Shown here piece by piece: positions 43,773 through 55,141 of a stretch of DNA of 64,000 nucleotides. Within the stretch, counting starts at the first letter, position 1, and every line of letters starts with the position of its first letter. Source of the DNA: Prochlorococcus sp. AG-418-D13 (GTDB taxonomy: Bacteria; Cyanobacteriota; Cyanobacteriia; PCC-6307; Cyanobiaceae); the NCBI GenBank assembly GCA_003214315.1, contig QCLU01000003.1:62001-126000 (forward strand), read 5' to 3'. Under the pieces are notes generated by a model, which saw only the letters and a list, made by a program, of their open reading frames with translations, ran no database searches and was not told the origin of the DNA. Made by a program: the position numbers and the translations under genes.

Positions 43773-44222
43773 ATGAATAGTTTGATATTTTATTTGGGAA
43801 CTTTTTATATTGTAATTGGGACCATTTTTCTAACTGTACCGATAATTTATCTTGAGCTCGGCAAACCAAAAGACTTAATAAAAGCTTTTTTAAATTTATT
43901 AATAGGTTTGATTTTAATAATTAAAAATAAAACATTAGATGTATCATTTTTTGTAATTTTCCTTTTTCTAACAGTACTAGTTATTTTTTATCTAGTAGAG
44001 CTTTTTTTATCTAGATGGTACCAATTGACAGATAATGAAAAGAAAAAATTAACTACATTTTTGGAGTTTAAAAATAACTTTTTGAAAATATTAGAATCTA
44101 TTAATCTGGTATTTGGTGATTTCAAGAAACCTTTAAATTTTTTTAATTTTGGTAGCAATAATAAAAATATAACCCAAAAAAAGTGGGTAAGAAATGATAA
44201 AAATGATAATATAAAAGTCTGA
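43773..44222 (+). CDS. Hypothetical membrane protein
   Basis: 149-aa ORF with TM segments between tRNA-Leu and ileS. Confidence 0.65.
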   Translation: MNSLIFYLGTFYIVIGTIFLTVPIIYLELGKPKDLIKAFLNLLIGLILIIKNKTLDVSFFVIFLFLTVLVIFYLVELFLSRWYQLTDNEKKKLTTFLEFKNNFLKILESINLVFGDFKKPLNFFNFGSNNKNITQKKWVRNDKNDNIKV

Positions 44223-44343
44223 AATCAAATAAATTGGTCATTTGAAACTTCCCCAAAAAACTACAGTTCAATTAAGAAAGAATATAATGAATTAGATTGA
44301 TTTAAGTAATTCTTTTGATCACCAATATTTCTTATATCGACGT

Positions 44344-47250
44344 ATGAAATCTCAAAATAGCAAAGAACAAAAATCAGACTTTTCTTATAAAGAAACTTTA
44401 AATTTACTAAAAACTGACTTCTCGATGCGAGCTAACTCAGTTGTAAGAGAACCCGAGATTCAGAATTTTTGGGCTAACAACGATATTGATTTCCAATTAG
44501 GTTCAAGCAATTCAGGCGAAATATTTACATTACATGATGGCCCTCCTTATGCAAATGGAGCGCTTCATATGGGTCATGCCCTTAATAAAGTTTTAAAAGA
44601 CATAATTAATAAGTACAAAACCTTAAGAGGGTTTAGGGTTCGTTTCGTACCTGGTTGGGACTGCCATGGATTACCTATTGAATTAAAAGTTCTTCAAAAT
44701 TTAAAATCTGCTGAAAGAAAGAATCTTGATACTCTAAATCTCAGAAAAAAAGCAACAGATTATGCCCATATCCAAATTAATAATCAAAAGGAGGGTTTCA
44801 AAAGGTGGGGCATATGGGGAGATTGGAATAACCCTTACTTAACACTTAAGAAAAGTTATGAATCTGCTCAGATTGGAGTATTTGGGAAAATGTTTTTAAA
44901 TGGCTACATATATCGAGGTCTTAAACCTGTGCATTGGAGTCCAAGTTCAAGGACTGCACTTGCAGAAGCAGAATTAGAATATCCTGATGAACATTATTCA
45001 AAAAGTATTTATGTTTCATTAAAAATCTCTAAAATACCTGAGGAAATTCTATTAAATTTTATCCAAGAAAATATTAATATCAAAAAAGATTTTTTTCAAA
45101 ATAATTCTTTCATAACTATTTGGACCACTACTCCTTGGACCATACCTGCAAATGAAGCTGTTGCAGTAAATCCAAAAATAAAGTACGTTTTTGCTAACGA
45201 TGAAGAGAAACGAATTTACCTTTTTGCAAAGGATTTATCTTCTGAAATAAGTAAGAAATTAAATAAAGATTTCAAGGTGCTTTTAGAGGTTAAAGGCTCT
45301 AAATTGGAAAATATTGAATATCAACATCCCTCTAAGAATAAAAATTGCAGAATTTTAATTGGAGGAGACTACATTACTACAGAATCAGGTACTGGAATTG
45401 TTCATACTGCGCCTGGTCATGGGATAGATGATTTTAATGTAGGTCAAAAATATGATTTACCAATAACATGTGTTGTTGATGAAAAAGGTAATTTAAATAA
45501 AAATTCTGGACAATTCAAAGGGTCAAATGTCTTGAAAGACGCAAATGATTTGATTATTGAATATTTAAAGGCAAATAATTTGCTTCTATTGCAAGAAAAT
45601 TATAAGCATAGATATCCATATGATTGGAGAACAAAAAAACCAACTATTTTTAGGGCAACAGAACAATGGTTTGCATCTGTAAATGGCTTTAGATCATCTG
45701 CATTAAAGGCAATAGAAGATGTTGAATGGATGCCAGCAACTGGAAAGAAAAGAATTTATTCTATGGTTGTTGGTAGAGGAGATTGGTGTATTTCTAGACA
45801 AAGGTCTTGGGGAGTTCCAATTCCAGTTTTTTATAAAAAAAATGGTAATGACATTCTCCTTAACAGCGAGATAATTAATCATATTCAAGAACTTTTTAGT
45901 GAACATGGAACAGATATTTGGTGGGATTGGGATGTTAAGAATCTCTTGCCACAAAATTATGCAAAAGAATCCGATTTATGGAAAAAAGGGACAGATACAA
46001 TGGATGTTTGGTTCGATTCAGGATCTAGCTGGGCCGCAGTATGTGAACTAAGAAGTGAATTAAAGTATCCAGCCGATCTTTATTTGGAGGGCTCAGATCA
46101 ACATCGAGGATGGTTCCAGTCTTCTTTGCTAACATCTGTTGCAGTCAATAATAAACCTCCATATAAGAAGGTTTTGACTCACGGTTTTGCACTTGATGAA
46201 AACGGAAGAAAAATGAGCAAATCTTTAGGCAATGTTGTTGATCCAAATATAATTATTAATGGAGGCAACAATAAAAAAACTGAACCTGCCTATGGTGCTG
46301 ATGTTTTAAGGCTCTGGGTAAGCTCTGTAGATTATTCGGTAGATGTTCCAATTGGTTCAAATATACTCAAGCAACTTTCAGACGTTTACAGAAAAGTTCG
46401 TAATACTGCTAGATATCTTCTAGGTAATATTCATGATTATGATCCTAAAATTGATAGTTTTGCAATTGATCAATTACCTCTCTTAGATCAATGGATGTTA
46501 GGCAGATTAGTTGAGGTTACAGATCAAATTGCAAATGCTTATGAAAATTATGAATTTTCAAAATTTTTCCAAATCTTGCAAAGTTTTTGCGTTGTAGATC
46601 TATCAAATTTTTATTTGGATATTGCAAAGGATAGGTTATATGTAAGTTCTAAATCGCAATTCAGGAGAAGATCATGTCAATTTGTTATGTCAAAAGTTGT
46701 TGAAAATTTAGCTGTACTTATTTCTCCAGTGCTTTGTCATATGGCTGAAGATATTTGGCAAAATATTCCATATTCAACTAAAGAAAAATCAGTATTTCAA
46801 AGAGGATGGCCAATATTTCCGAAGTCATGGAAAAATCAGATGCTGGATGAGCATATTGCAAATTTAAGAAATTTGAGAGTTGAAATTAACAAAGCTATAG
46901 AGGGATGTAGGAACAAACAAATAATTGGAGCAGCTTTAGAAACTGAAGTTAATTATTTACCTGAAGATAAAGTTGTAAAAGATTCACTGACTTGGCTAAA
47001 AGAATTTGGCAATCAAGATGTAGATTTGTTTAGGGATTGGCTGATAGTGTCAAACTTCCAAGTAGTATCCGATTTGGTGGATAATTCTCTGAGTATCGAT
47101 AAAAATGCACTTGGAAAAATTCAAATAATAAAAGCTCATGGTCAAAAATGTGATAGATGTTGGCACTATCAAAAAGAAACTTTTAATGGAATCCAAAATA
47201 CAAAATTATGCAAAAGATGTTCCAATATTATTAAGCTTGAATTTACTTAA
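44344..47250 (+). CDS. ileS: Isoleucyl-tRNA synthetase
   Basis: [27 protein letters not shown]-terminal zinc finger CDRCWHY...CKRC. Confidence 0.98.
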   Translation: MKSQNSKEQKSDFSYKETLNLLKTDFSMRANSVVREPEIQNFWANNDIDFQLGSSNSGEIFTLHDGPPYANGALHMGHALNKVLKDIINKYKTLRGFRVRFVPGWDCHGLPIELKVLQNLKSAERKNLDTLNLRKKATDYAHIQINNQKEGFKRWGIWGDWNNPYLTLKKSYESAQIGVFGKMFLNGYIYRGLKPVHWSPSSRTALAEAELEYPDEHYSKSIYVSLKISKIPEEILLNFIQENINIKKDFFQNNSFITIWTTTPWTIPANEAVAVNPKIKYVFANDEEKRIYLFAKDLSSEISKKLNKDFKVLLEVKGSKLENIEYQHPSKNKNCRILIGGDYITTESGTGIVHTAPGHGIDDFNVGQKYDLPITCVVDEKGNLNKNSGQFKGSNVLKDANDLIIEYLKANNLLLLQENYKHRYPYDWRTKKPTIFRATEQWFASVNGFRSSALKAIEDVEWMPATGKKRIYSMVVGRGDWCISRQRSWGVPIPVFYKKNGNDILLNSEIINHIQELFSEHGTDIWWDWDVKNLLPQNYAKESDLWKKGTDTMDVWFDSGSSWAAVCELRSELKYPADLYLEGSDQHRGWFQSSLLTSVAVNNKPPYKKVLTHGFALDENGRKMSKSLGNVVDPNIIINGGNNKKTEPAYGADVLRLWVSSVDYSVDVPIGSNILKQLSDVYRKVRNTARYLLGNIHDYDPKIDSFAIDQLPLLDQWMLGRLVEVTDQIANAYENYEFSKFFQILQSFCVVDLSNFYLDIAKDRLYVSSKSQFRRRSCQFVMSKVVENLAVLISPVLCHMAEDIWQNIPYSTKEKSVFQRGWPIFPKSWKNQMLDEHIANLRNLRVEINKAIEGCRNKQIIGAALETEVNYLPEDKVVKDSLTWLKEFGNQDVDLFRDWLIVSNFQVVSDLVDNSLSIDKNALGKIQIIKAHGQKCDRCWHYQKETFNGIQNTKLCKRCSNIIKLEFT

Positions 47251-47582
47251 ATCCAGTTTTTTTGATTCAAAAAAAAACTGAGGTTTTGATTTTCTCTTAT
47301 AAAATTGTCTTCGGTTTCTGTTAAGGGTGCCTTATAAAGTTTAAAATTGGTCATTTTATAACGAAATTCTATAACTTTCTTTTCTAAATCTATTTCAATT
47401 GGATGAGTTGTTGAGCTACTGAAACCTTTGAAAATAAGTATTTCTAATTGTTCTTTGTGATTTTGTTTTAGAATGAAACCTTCTAATTTAAGTATCCTAT
47501 TAGGTATCTCGGAACTTATTTTTTCAAGATTATTTATTAAATCAATTTCTGCCATTTTTGGAGAAGTATGAGTTTCTTCCAT
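47247..47582 (-). CDS. Conserved hypothetical protein
   Basis: ORF overlapping the 3' end of the upstream membrane protein gene. Confidence 0.6.
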   Translation of the reverse strand: MEETHTSPKMAEIDLINNLEKISSEIPNRILKLEGFILKQNHKEQLEILIFKGFSSSTTHPIEIDLEKKVIEFRYKMTNFKLYKAPLTETEDNFIRENQNLSFFLNQKNWI

Positions 47583-48165
47583 TTTTAGGTAATTTGATTA
47601 TTGACCATTGAATAAGCCCTAAAATATAAATTAATAATGAAAATAATCCTAAATATTTTGCTATCGGCTGAGTAAAGTTAGCTCCGAAGAAAAAATTAAA
47701 TAAATTTTTTATAAAAATATATAAATTTGAAGAAGGCTGAAGCCATATTGCACACGTATCCGAATTAATAAAGGAAAAGCAGTTAAAGTTTAGTAAACTC
47801 TGAATTAAGAAATTGAGAGATATAAAAGTTATCGTCCATCTCCAGATTTTTGTCGCTGTGGTCAGGTAGTAAGAAAAATCATATTCTCTTAATTCATCAT
47901 TAATATCATTCCAAAACCAAACTGAAACTGTCATTAATAATGTTGAAATATTTGTTATGGCAAGAGCATAATTATACTTACCTATTAAAAGTAGAAGGCT
48001 TATAAAAAATAAAAGGGATATTTTCCAATAAATTGATAGAAGTTTATTTACTGCCTTATTTCTTTTTTTAATTGACCAGAAGGTTAGAGTAATAGGTATA
48101 CCAATAAGGAAAATTATTGAAAGTTGAAAGGATAGCCAAATAGAAAGTTGATTAAAAACGTTCAA
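47542..48165 (-). CDS. Conserved membrane protein (DUF3177-like)
   Basis: Polytopic membrane ORF. Confidence 0.68.
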   Translation of the reverse strand: MNVFNQLSIWLSFQLSIIFLIGIPITLTFWSIKKRNKAVNKLLSIYWKISLLFFISLLLLIGKYNYALAITNISTLLMTVSVWFWNDINDELREYDFSYYLTTATKIWRWTITFISLNFLIQSLLNFNCFSFINSDTCAIWLQPSSNLYIFIKNLFNFFFGANFTQPIAKYLGLFSLLIYILGLIQWSIIKLPKNGRNSYFSKNGRN

Positions 48166-48283
48166 AACTTTTTCTTTTTAAACACATAATAATTAAACAT
48201 CAAACTATTACTTTTGAACTTACTATTGTCATAGTTAGGAATATTATGCAGCCTTATAATATTTCCTAGGTATATATAATCAT

Positions 48284-48913
48284 ATGAGACAACATGTTAA
48301 TCCGCTTAGTAGTAATTTCATACAAACTGAGAGAATACCTTCTTTGAGCGAAATGTTTGGTGATTCTAAATTGAATCTTCATTTGGATATAGGTTGTGCT
48401 TCTGGTGAGTTTCTATTCGATTTGGCTTTAGTTAATACCAGTTGGAATTATTTGGGAATTGAAATCCGTGAAAAATTAGTTAATAATGCCAGGCTAAAAA
48501 TGCTTGAAAGAGAAATTAAAAATCTATATTTTGTATTTGGTAATGCTAATAATATTTTGAATAATGTTCAAAGTGAATTTATTATCAAAAATTTAAAAAG
48601 TATTTCTTTTAATTTTCCTGATCCATGGTTTAAAAAGAGACATCATAAAAGGCGCGTTGTCCAGCCAGAATTTATTAATATTCTCTCTAATTCATTGCAA
48701 AAAGGGACCCTAATTTTTATAAAAACAGATGTAAAGGATTTATTCGATTATATGGATTGCACTTTATCAAGTAATTTTTATTTTAAAACAATAGATAAAA
48801 AAAATTTTAATTTTTCAGAAAGTTTTAATCCAAATAATGTGAAAACTAATCGGGAAAAGTATGTGATTTTTAACCAACTCGATATTTTTGAAAAGATTTA
48901 TATAAAAATTTGA
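48284..48913 (+). CDS. trmB: tRNA (guanine-N7)-methyltransferase
   Basis: [37 protein letters not shown]. Confidence 0.95.
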   Translation: MRQHVNPLSSNFIQTERIPSLSEMFGDSKLNLHLDIGCASGEFLFDLALVNTSWNYLGIEIREKLVNNARLKMLEREIKNLYFVFGNANNILNNVQSEFIIKNLKSISFNFPDPWFKKRHHKRRVVQPEFINILSNSLQKGTLIFIKTDVKDLFDYMDCTLSSNFYFKTIDKKNFNFSESFNPNNVKTNREKYVIFNQLDIFEKIYIKI

Positions 48914-50307
48914 TTCATCATTAATTTATTAATTTCTAAAAAGAGTTTGTTTGTTATTTCCCTTGATAAAAAATCAACTTTCTTCTGATTTTTGGCCTCT
49001 ACTAGAACTCTAATTACGGGTTCTGTGCCGCTAGGCCTTATATAAACTCTACAATTATCTGAATATATTTCCTTAAAATTTTTTATAACTTGATCAATTA
49101 AGATTTTGTTTTTTGAATTTAATTTATGAATATTAAAACCTAAATTGATATTGGTTAGTTTTTGAGGAAAAGGTTCGAAACTACTTTTAAGCCAATCATT
49201 TAAATTAATATTTTTTCTTTTGCAATATTTAGAAATTTGAAGTGCAGTCAATATCCCATCTCCAGAAAAGTTATTAATTTGTGAAAGTATATGACCTGAC
49301 TGCTCACCTCCTAAAACAGCTCTTTTTTCCTTGATTGCGTCATGCACATATTTATCTCCTACATCAGTTCTATATAAAGTTCCTCCAATTTTCTTCCAGG
49401 CCTTCTCAAAACCTAAGTTTGCCATTTGCGTTGATATTAGTAAATTATTTGTGAGAATTTTTTGTTCCATAAGTTCTCTCCCCCAAAGAAAAAGAATGTG
49501 ATCTCCATCTAAGACATTACCTTTTGAATCTATTCCAATTACCCTATCGGCATCCCCATCGAAGCTAAAACCCATATCTGCAGGACTTTCTCTTAATGCT
49601 TTTTTTAATGGTGCGAGGTTAGTCGAACCACAATTCATATTAATTTTCAACCCATTTTTAGAGTTATTGATAACTCTTACATCAGCTCCAAGAGATTGAA
49701 AAATTTTTTTTGCACATGTTGTTGCTGATCCATAGCATGTATCTAATATTATTTTCAACCCGCTTAGATTTTCACCATCCATTGTTTGGATTAGGCTTTT
49801 AATATAAAGATCCATAAGATCTCTATTTGTATTTAGGGGGATCACTTTTTTAGGAAATGATATATTTTGATTGGTTTCTTCAATTAATTTTTGAATTTTA
49901 TTTTCAAAATCTTTGGTAATTTTTTGGCCATTATGATCAAAAATTTTTATTCCATTGTATTCTGGCGGATTATGACTTGCAGATATCATGATCCCACTAC
50001 TCAGGTCCTCTTGGTTGATTAAAAAAGGAATAGCTGGGGTAGGGCATATTCCAAGATTTATAAATTTTTTTCCACTTTCATTTAAACCTTTTGTTATGGC
50101 TTGAAGCAGAATATCGCCACTAATTCTTGTATCTCTTCCAATTAATATTGGCCTTTTCTTCTCTAAAGTCGAACCTAGAGCATATCCTACCTTGTAGGCT
50201 AGAGAATAAGTTATCTCTTCATTAAATCTTCCTCTTATTCCATCAGTTCCAAAGATTGATTGCATAATTAGATTACAGGAATCAAAGAAATTTTGATAAT
50301 TACTCAT
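48898..50307 (-). CDS. glmM: Phosphoglucosamine mutase
   Basis: [46 protein letters not shown]; real start may be MQSIFGTDG. Confidence 0.95.
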   Translation of the reverse strand: MSNYQNFFDSCNLIMQSIFGTDGIRGRFNEEITYSLAYKVGYALGSTLEKKRPILIGRDTRISGDILLQAITKGLNESGKKFINLGICPTPAIPFLINQEDLSSGIMISASHNPPEYNGIKIFDHNGQKITKDFENKIQKLIEETNQNISFPKKVIPLNTNRDLMDLYIKSLIQTMDGENLSGLKIILDTCYGSATTCAKKIFQSLGADVRVINNSKNGLKINMNCGSTNLAPLKKALRESPADMGFSFDGDADRVIGIDSKGNVLDGDHILFLWGRELMEQKILTNNLLISTQMANLGFEKAWKKIGGTLYRTDVGDKYVHDAIKEKRAVLGGEQSGHILSQINNFSGDGILTALQISKYCKRKNINLNDWLKSSFEPFPQKLTNINLGFNIHKLNSKNKILIDQVIKNFKEIYSDNCRVYIRPSGTEPVIRVLVEAKNQKKVDFLSREITNKLFLEINKLMMNQIFI

Positions 50308-50402
50308 TTCTTATTTTATCAGTTGATTAAAAGCTTATAGATTTTAATTCTCTTTATTTGTTTAACTTATTTAAGATGTTTTTAGTTATTAATACTTAAA
50401 TA

Positions 50403-50948
50403 GTGCAATCTGAGAGTCGAGAGCAAATTTTAAAGACAAATTTAAAAACAATATTTATTTTGTTTATATCTATTGTTATGGTGTCACTGATTTTGTTTAG
50501 AAATTTCTTTTTTAAATCAACTTATCTTCTAAAGAGTTTTGGAGAATTATCTGTTGACCCTGAAATAGCTTTTACAAATAATAAGCCTACATTTCTAGAA
50601 TTTTATGCTGAGTGGTGTGAAGTTTGCAAAGAAATGGCTCCACAAGTTTCTGATTTTAAAGATGAATACGAAAAAGATATAAATTTTGTTTTTTTAAATG
50701 TTGATAATCAAAAATGGGGTGAGTATATCCAAAAGTTTGACGTCAACGGAATTCCTCAAGTTAATCTTCTTGATAAAAAGGGTAATCTAATATCTACTTT
50801 TATTGGAAAACAAGATGAAATAAAAATAAGAGAATCTATTAATAATTTAGAAAAAAAAGAGAAACTCCAAGAAGAAGTTATTAGTACTGAATTTTCAAAA
50901 ATTCAAGAAAATAAAAATAATGAGGTTAGCCCTCGTAATCATGGTTAA
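50403..50948 (+). CDS. Membrane-anchored thioredoxin-like protein (TxlA/HCF164 type)
   Basis: N-terminal TM, FYAEWCEVCKEMAPQ active site. Confidence 0.88.
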   Translation: MQSESREQILKTNLKTIFILFISIVMVSLILFRNFFFKSTYLLKSFGELSVDPEIAFTNNKPTFLEFYAEWCEVCKEMAPQVSDFKDEYEKDINFVFLNVDNQKWGEYIQKFDVNGIPQVNLLDKKGNLISTFIGKQDEIKIRESINNLEKKEKLQEEVISTEFSKIQENKNNEVSPRNHG

Positions 50949-50950
50949 TT

Positions 50951-51583
50951 TTACCATTCCAAAGATTTTGATACAATGGGAAAACTTTTTTTAAAAATAG
51001 ACTTGCAATTTTGGGCGATAGACTTGTGTTCTTTTTGGGTACCGTTAGCTGATCTTAAATGAATGTAATGGATCCACGATCTGCATGATCCAGACATATA
51101 GATTCTTGTTGGAGTTGCTAGTGGTAGAACAAATCTTGCACATTCTTTTGCTACGCCTTCAGCAAGTAAATCTTCATATAATTCTGAAGCAGCCTGAAAA
51201 TGTAAACCAATTTTTTTATTGAATCTTTTTTTTAACTCATTAGGGAGGTCAGGGATTGAATTTTGCCTATTTTTAAAATCTTGACGCCTCAACTCTGGTA
51301 AGGGAATATTACCCAATTGAGAACTATCTGCATATCTCTGTGAAAATTCCTGGAAAGTAAAAGATCTATGTCTTAAAATTTGGGCAGCGATTCCTCTGTT
51401 AGTTTCTATTTGTAAGGTCATAAATGACTGCTCAAAAACACTCCAATGTTCATTTTTAATGCAATAACTCAATAATTTAGAATAGTCCTCATTTTCCTGA
51501 TTTTTTGGGTTACTAACTCTTGCAATATAAGCCATTGTTTTTTCTGCATCAGGAGTTAGCGAAATTAGTTCAACTTTACCCAT
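50951..51583 (-). CDS. thyX: Flavin-dependent thymidylate synthase ThyX
   Basis: RHRSFTFQEFSQRY signature. Confidence 0.96.
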   Translation of the reverse strand: MGKVELISLTPDAEKTMAYIARVSNPKNQENEDYSKLLSYCIKNEHWSVFEQSFMTLQIETNRGIAAQILRHRSFTFQEFSQRYADSSQLGNIPLPELRRQDFKNRQNSIPDLPNELKKRFNKKIGLHFQAASELYEDLLAEGVAKECARFVLPLATPTRIYMSGSCRSWIHYIHLRSANGTQKEHKSIAQNCKSIFKKSFPIVSKSLEW

Positions 51584-51584
51584 T

Positions 51585-52178
51585 TTAGATCTTTGCTAGA
51601 GTTACTTTTTCTGGTTGGTTTTGATATTTACCTTTTCTATCTTCATAGGTTGTAGAGCATGGATCACCTTCAAAAAAGAGTAGTTGGCAAATACCTTCTT
51701 CAGCATAAATTCTGCAATCTGCACCTGAACTATTACTAAACTCTAAAGTTAGATGACCTTCCCATCCTGCCTCTGCGGGGGTTGTATTAACAATGATCCC
51801 TAGTCGTGCATAAGTACTTTTGCCAATGCAGATTACAGTTATGTTTTCTGGTACTTTCATCTTTTCTAAAGCCACTCCTAAGCCATAGGAGTGAGCAGGA
51901 AGAATAAAAAAGTCTCCATCATTATCATGATGAAGAACAGTTGTTTCTAAATTATTAGGATTAAACTTTTTGGGATTCATCACAGTACCAGGGACATGTC
52001 TGAAAATTAGGAATTCTTTTGATGAAAGTCTTAAATCATAGCCATAAGATGAACATCCGTAACTCAAAACTGGTTTTTGTTTATTTTCAGGCTCAAGATG
52101 CCTTACTAAATTTGCTTGAAAGGGCTTTATCATTCCTTCAGAGGCTTTTTGATTTATCCAGAGATCATTTTTTAGCAT
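51585..52178 (-). CDS. dcd: dCTP deaminase
   Basis: SYGCSSYGYDLRL, VCIGKSTYARLGI, PAEAGWEGHLTLEFSN. Confidence 0.95.
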   Translation of the reverse strand: MLKNDLWINQKASEGMIKPFQANLVRHLEPENKQKPVLSYGCSSYGYDLRLSSKEFLIFRHVPGTVMNPKKFNPNNLETTVLHHDNDGDFFILPAHSYGLGVALEKMKVPENITVICIGKSTYARLGIIVNTTPAEAGWEGHLTLEFSNSSGADCRIYAEEGICQLLFFEGDPCSTTYEDRKGKYQNQPEKVTLAKI

Positions 52179-52182
52179 TGTT

Positions 52183-52764
52183 TTATGAGCGAAGTTCGGT
52201 AATTTGATTGGCCATTAATAATAGATCTTTAGGAATATCTGTACCAGTAAGGATTACATCTCCTGATATAAATCGGTTTTCAAGTGTTGAAATCAAATCA
52301 TCTTTATCGATAATTTTCATGTCAATAGCTAAAAAAATTTCATCAAGTATGATTTGGTCATTCTCGCCAGACTGAAGTTCTTTTTTACAAAAATTCCATA
52401 ATTCAAAAGTAGATTCATGAATAGATTTTTTTAAATTCTTATTATTTTCAATTGCTTCAGAATCATATTGATCAAAAGAATGTGATGGTCTTACCCAGGT
52501 TAAATTGCCGCATAGCTTTACTGCATTATTAACACCTTGTTTGACCCCTCCTTTCATAAATTGTATTAAGAGCACTTTCCTGCCAAGAGCAGCATTTCTT
52601 AGAGAGTCTCTAATGATAGATGGGTAGCTTCCTCGATATGAAGATTGATAGATTTGAATTTGTCCATTTTGTGCAAATCTTTTTACATTAATTTTATTAG
52701 CAGTATTTATGTCTACAACATCAAGATTTCTTTTGGAATAAATATGGGATGAACTAATTACCAT
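52183..52764 (-). CDS. CobO/BtuR-like cob(I)alamin adenosyltransferase with degenerate P-loop
   Basis: ALGRKVLLIQFMKGG, IILDEIFLAID, GDVILTGTDIPKDLL match the family; Walker A replaced. Confidence 0.78.
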   Translation of the reverse strand: MVISSSHIYSKRNLDVVDINTANKINVKRFAQNGQIQIYQSSYRGSYPSIIRDSLRNAALGRKVLLIQFMKGGVKQGVNNAVKLCGNLTWVRPSHSFDQYDSEAIENNKNLKKSIHESTFELWNFCKKELQSGENDQIILDEIFLAIDMKIIDKDDLISTLENRFISGDVILTGTDIPKDLLLMANQITELRS

Positions 52765-52901
52765 TATTTAGATTCTTTCTACATGCAGTATAATTAGAAT
52801 TTATTGACGCTGCATATAGTGTAATTTTACTTAAAAAAGGTTTAAGCAAGTGGAAACTCTATGAAAAAGGCTTAATGATTAATTAATAAGAATTGAAAAT
52901 T

Positions 52902-52943
52902 GTTACTGTTGATACAAGATATTTTAGAGTGTCTCCTTAAATT
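52902..52943 (+). promoter_or_regulatory. NtcA-activated-type promoter of ntcA
   Basis: GTT-N8-TAC (52902-52915), exactly N22, then TAAATT (TAN3T, 52938-52943), 20 nt before the ntcA ATG. Confidence 0.65.
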
Positions 52944-52963
52944 TTTTAATAGTCAAGATATTT

Positions 52964-53698
52964 ATGATACCTGCTTCACGAGGATTCAACCGCTTTAGTT
53001 CGCAACAGTCAGGACAAAGTAAAATTAACTCTGTTGGGGAACGTTTTCCAATCAATAGAACTTTAATGGAAGTTATTAAAGGTCTTGATGGTGCAAGCAC
53101 AGAAATGGTTGAGAGATCTAAAACAATATTTTTCCCAGGGGACCCTGCAGAAAGGGTTTACCTTATCAGAAGAGGAGCAGTACGACTTTCAAGAGTTTAT
53201 GAGTCAGGTGAAGAAATAACTGTTGCTCTTTTAAGAGAAAATAGTCTTTTTGGTGTTTTATCTCTTCTAACAGGTCATAGATCTGATCGTTTTTATCATG
53301 CCATAGCATTCACAAGAGTTGAAATGATAACAGCACCTGCAAATTCTGTTTTAAAAGCTATACAGGAAGATGCCTCAGTCGGGCTATTACTCTTACAGGG
53401 GCTTTCAAGTAGGATCCTGCAAACTGAGACAATGATAGAAACTCTTACGCATAGAGATATGTCTTCACGTTTAGTAAGTTTTTTAATGGTTCTTTGCAGA
53501 GACTTTGGAGTTGCAGGTGAAAAAGGTATCACAATAGACCTAAGGCTTTCACATCAGGCAATTGCTGAGGCTATTGGTTCTACAAGAGTAACCATTACAA
53601 GATTGTTGGGAGATTTAAAGGATTCGGGTCTTCTAAATATTGAAAGAAAAAAGATCACAGTGTTCGATCCAATTGCTCTTGCAAAAAGATTTAATTGA
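52964..53698 (+). CDS. ntcA: Global nitrogen regulator NtcA (CRP family)
   Basis: [62 protein letters not shown]. Confidence 0.98.
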   Translation: MIPASRGFNRFSSQQSGQSKINSVGERFPINRTLMEVIKGLDGASTEMVERSKTIFFPGDPAERVYLIRRGAVRLSRVYESGEEITVALLRENSLFGVLSLLTGHRSDRFYHAIAFTRVEMITAPANSVLKAIQEDASVGLLLLQGLSSRILQTETMIETLTHRDMSSRLVSFLMVLCRDFGVAGEKGITIDLRLSHQAIAEAIGSTRVTITRLLGDLKDSGLLNIERKKITVFDPIALAKRFN

Positions 53699-53737
53699 TT
53701 CACCATAAATTATGATGTAGTCAGTGTACTCAAAAGT

Positions 53738-54703
53738 GTGGCTTGGATTTTAATTGTTTTTTTAATATTACTAGGGGGATTAATTGCACCATTTGGAGAT
53801 ATTCTTGGAACAAAGATTGGTAAATCAAGATTTAGTATATTAAAATTAAGACCAAAAAAAACAGCAACTATAGTAACTATAATTACTGGTGGTTTTATTA
53901 GTTCAATATCAATAGGGTTATTGATTTTAGTCAGTGAAGAATTTAGACAAAGGCTTTTTGTTGATATTCCTTTATTGCAAAAAACTTTAGATGAAAGTAA
54001 AAAGGCTTTAATCCCTTTACAGGAAGAACGAAAGGAACTTGAAAATAAAATTATTTATAAAGAAAAGGAGTTAAATCAATTAAAAAATAATATTAAAGTA
54101 TTTAGAAGAGGCAATATTGTTTTTAAAAGAGGACAAACTTTATTTATTGCTGAGGTTAATCCCAGCTCAAATATAAAACTAGACTTAACAAGAATCTACA
54201 ATGAAGCTGATAAGTTTGTTAGGAAAATTGTTATCCCAATTAATAAAGAAGCAAAAAATATTCTTTTATGGTTACCTAGTGACATTATAAAAATTGAGAC
54301 AACAGTTGCTAAAGGTGGTAAATGGGTTTTATTAATTAAATCAGCAACAAATGTTTTAAAAGGGGATAACTATGTTTTTGTATCTCCTGACTTATTAGAG
54401 AATAAATTCATAGTCAAAAAAGGGGATGTTATTACAAGTTCAATTCTGGCAGAAAGTGATTTAAATCTTAAATCAATAAATTCAAAAATTAAATCATTGC
54501 TTAGAGAAACAAGGGATGAAATTAAGTCAAAAGGATCACAAGTTAGTGAAATTAATACAAATGGAAATTTTGTAAAAAAAATTAGAGACTTTCTTCAAGA
54601 AAATCGAAATATCAAATTTAAGTTAGAAGTAGTATCTTTGAGAGATAGTAAAACTGTAGAACCCATAGTCGTTGAAATAAATATTTTAAAAATTGCATCT
54701 TAA
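53738..54703 (+). CDS. DUF3084-like membrane protein
   Basis: N-terminal TM and KIGKSRFSILKLRPKKTATIVTIITGG. Confidence 0.75.
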   Translation: MAWILIVFLILLGGLIAPFGDILGTKIGKSRFSILKLRPKKTATIVTIITGGFISSISIGLLILVSEEFRQRLFVDIPLLQKTLDESKKALIPLQEERKELENKIIYKEKELNQLKNNIKVFRRGNIVFKRGQTLFIAEVNPSSNIKLDLTRIYNEADKFVRKIVIPINKEAKNILLWLPSDIIKIETTVAKGGKWVLLIKSATNVLKGDNYVFVSPDLLENKFIVKKGDVITSSILAESDLNLKSINSKIKSLLRETRDEIKSKGSQVSEINTNGNFVKKIRDFLQENRNIKFKLEVVSLRDSKTVEPIVVEINILKIAS

Positions 54704-55141
54704 ATGCCTAGAGTAATAACTATTGATCCTGGAAAAAGTAAATGTGGCTTAGTCTTGGCTGATATAAGTGAAAAAAAAGTTTATAAAGCGATCATTGTTA
54801 AAAGTGAATTACTTGAGAATTATGTCAGAAATTTAATTACCGCTGAGGATATATCACAAATTATTATTGGAAATGGTACCACCAGTAGAGAAATAAGAGG
54901 AAAACTAAATTTTTTTAAAAAAGAATTTATAACTTTTGAGGAAAAAAATACTACCTTTAGAGCAAAAGCAAGATATTTTGAGCTTTTCCCAATTAGTGGT
55001 CTGAAGTTTTTAATGCCTAGAGAGGTCTTTATTCTTAATAAAAACCTAGATGCGATATCAGCTTTGATAATTTTAGAGGATTATTGCAAAATGAAGTTTA
55101 CTTTGAATCAAAATGTAGATTTTAAAACTTGGCTGAAATAG
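54704..55141 (+). CDS. RuvC/YqgF-like RNase H-fold protein
   Basis: ITIDPGKSKCGLVLAD, IIIGNGTTS, DAISALIILEDY. Confidence 0.65.
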   Translation: MPRVITIDPGKSKCGLVLADISEKKVYKAIIVKSELLENYVRNLITAEDISQIIIGNGTTSREIRGKLNFFKKEFITFEEKNTTFRAKARYFELFPISGLKFLMPREVFILNKNLDAISALIILEDYCKMKFTLNQNVDFKTWLK

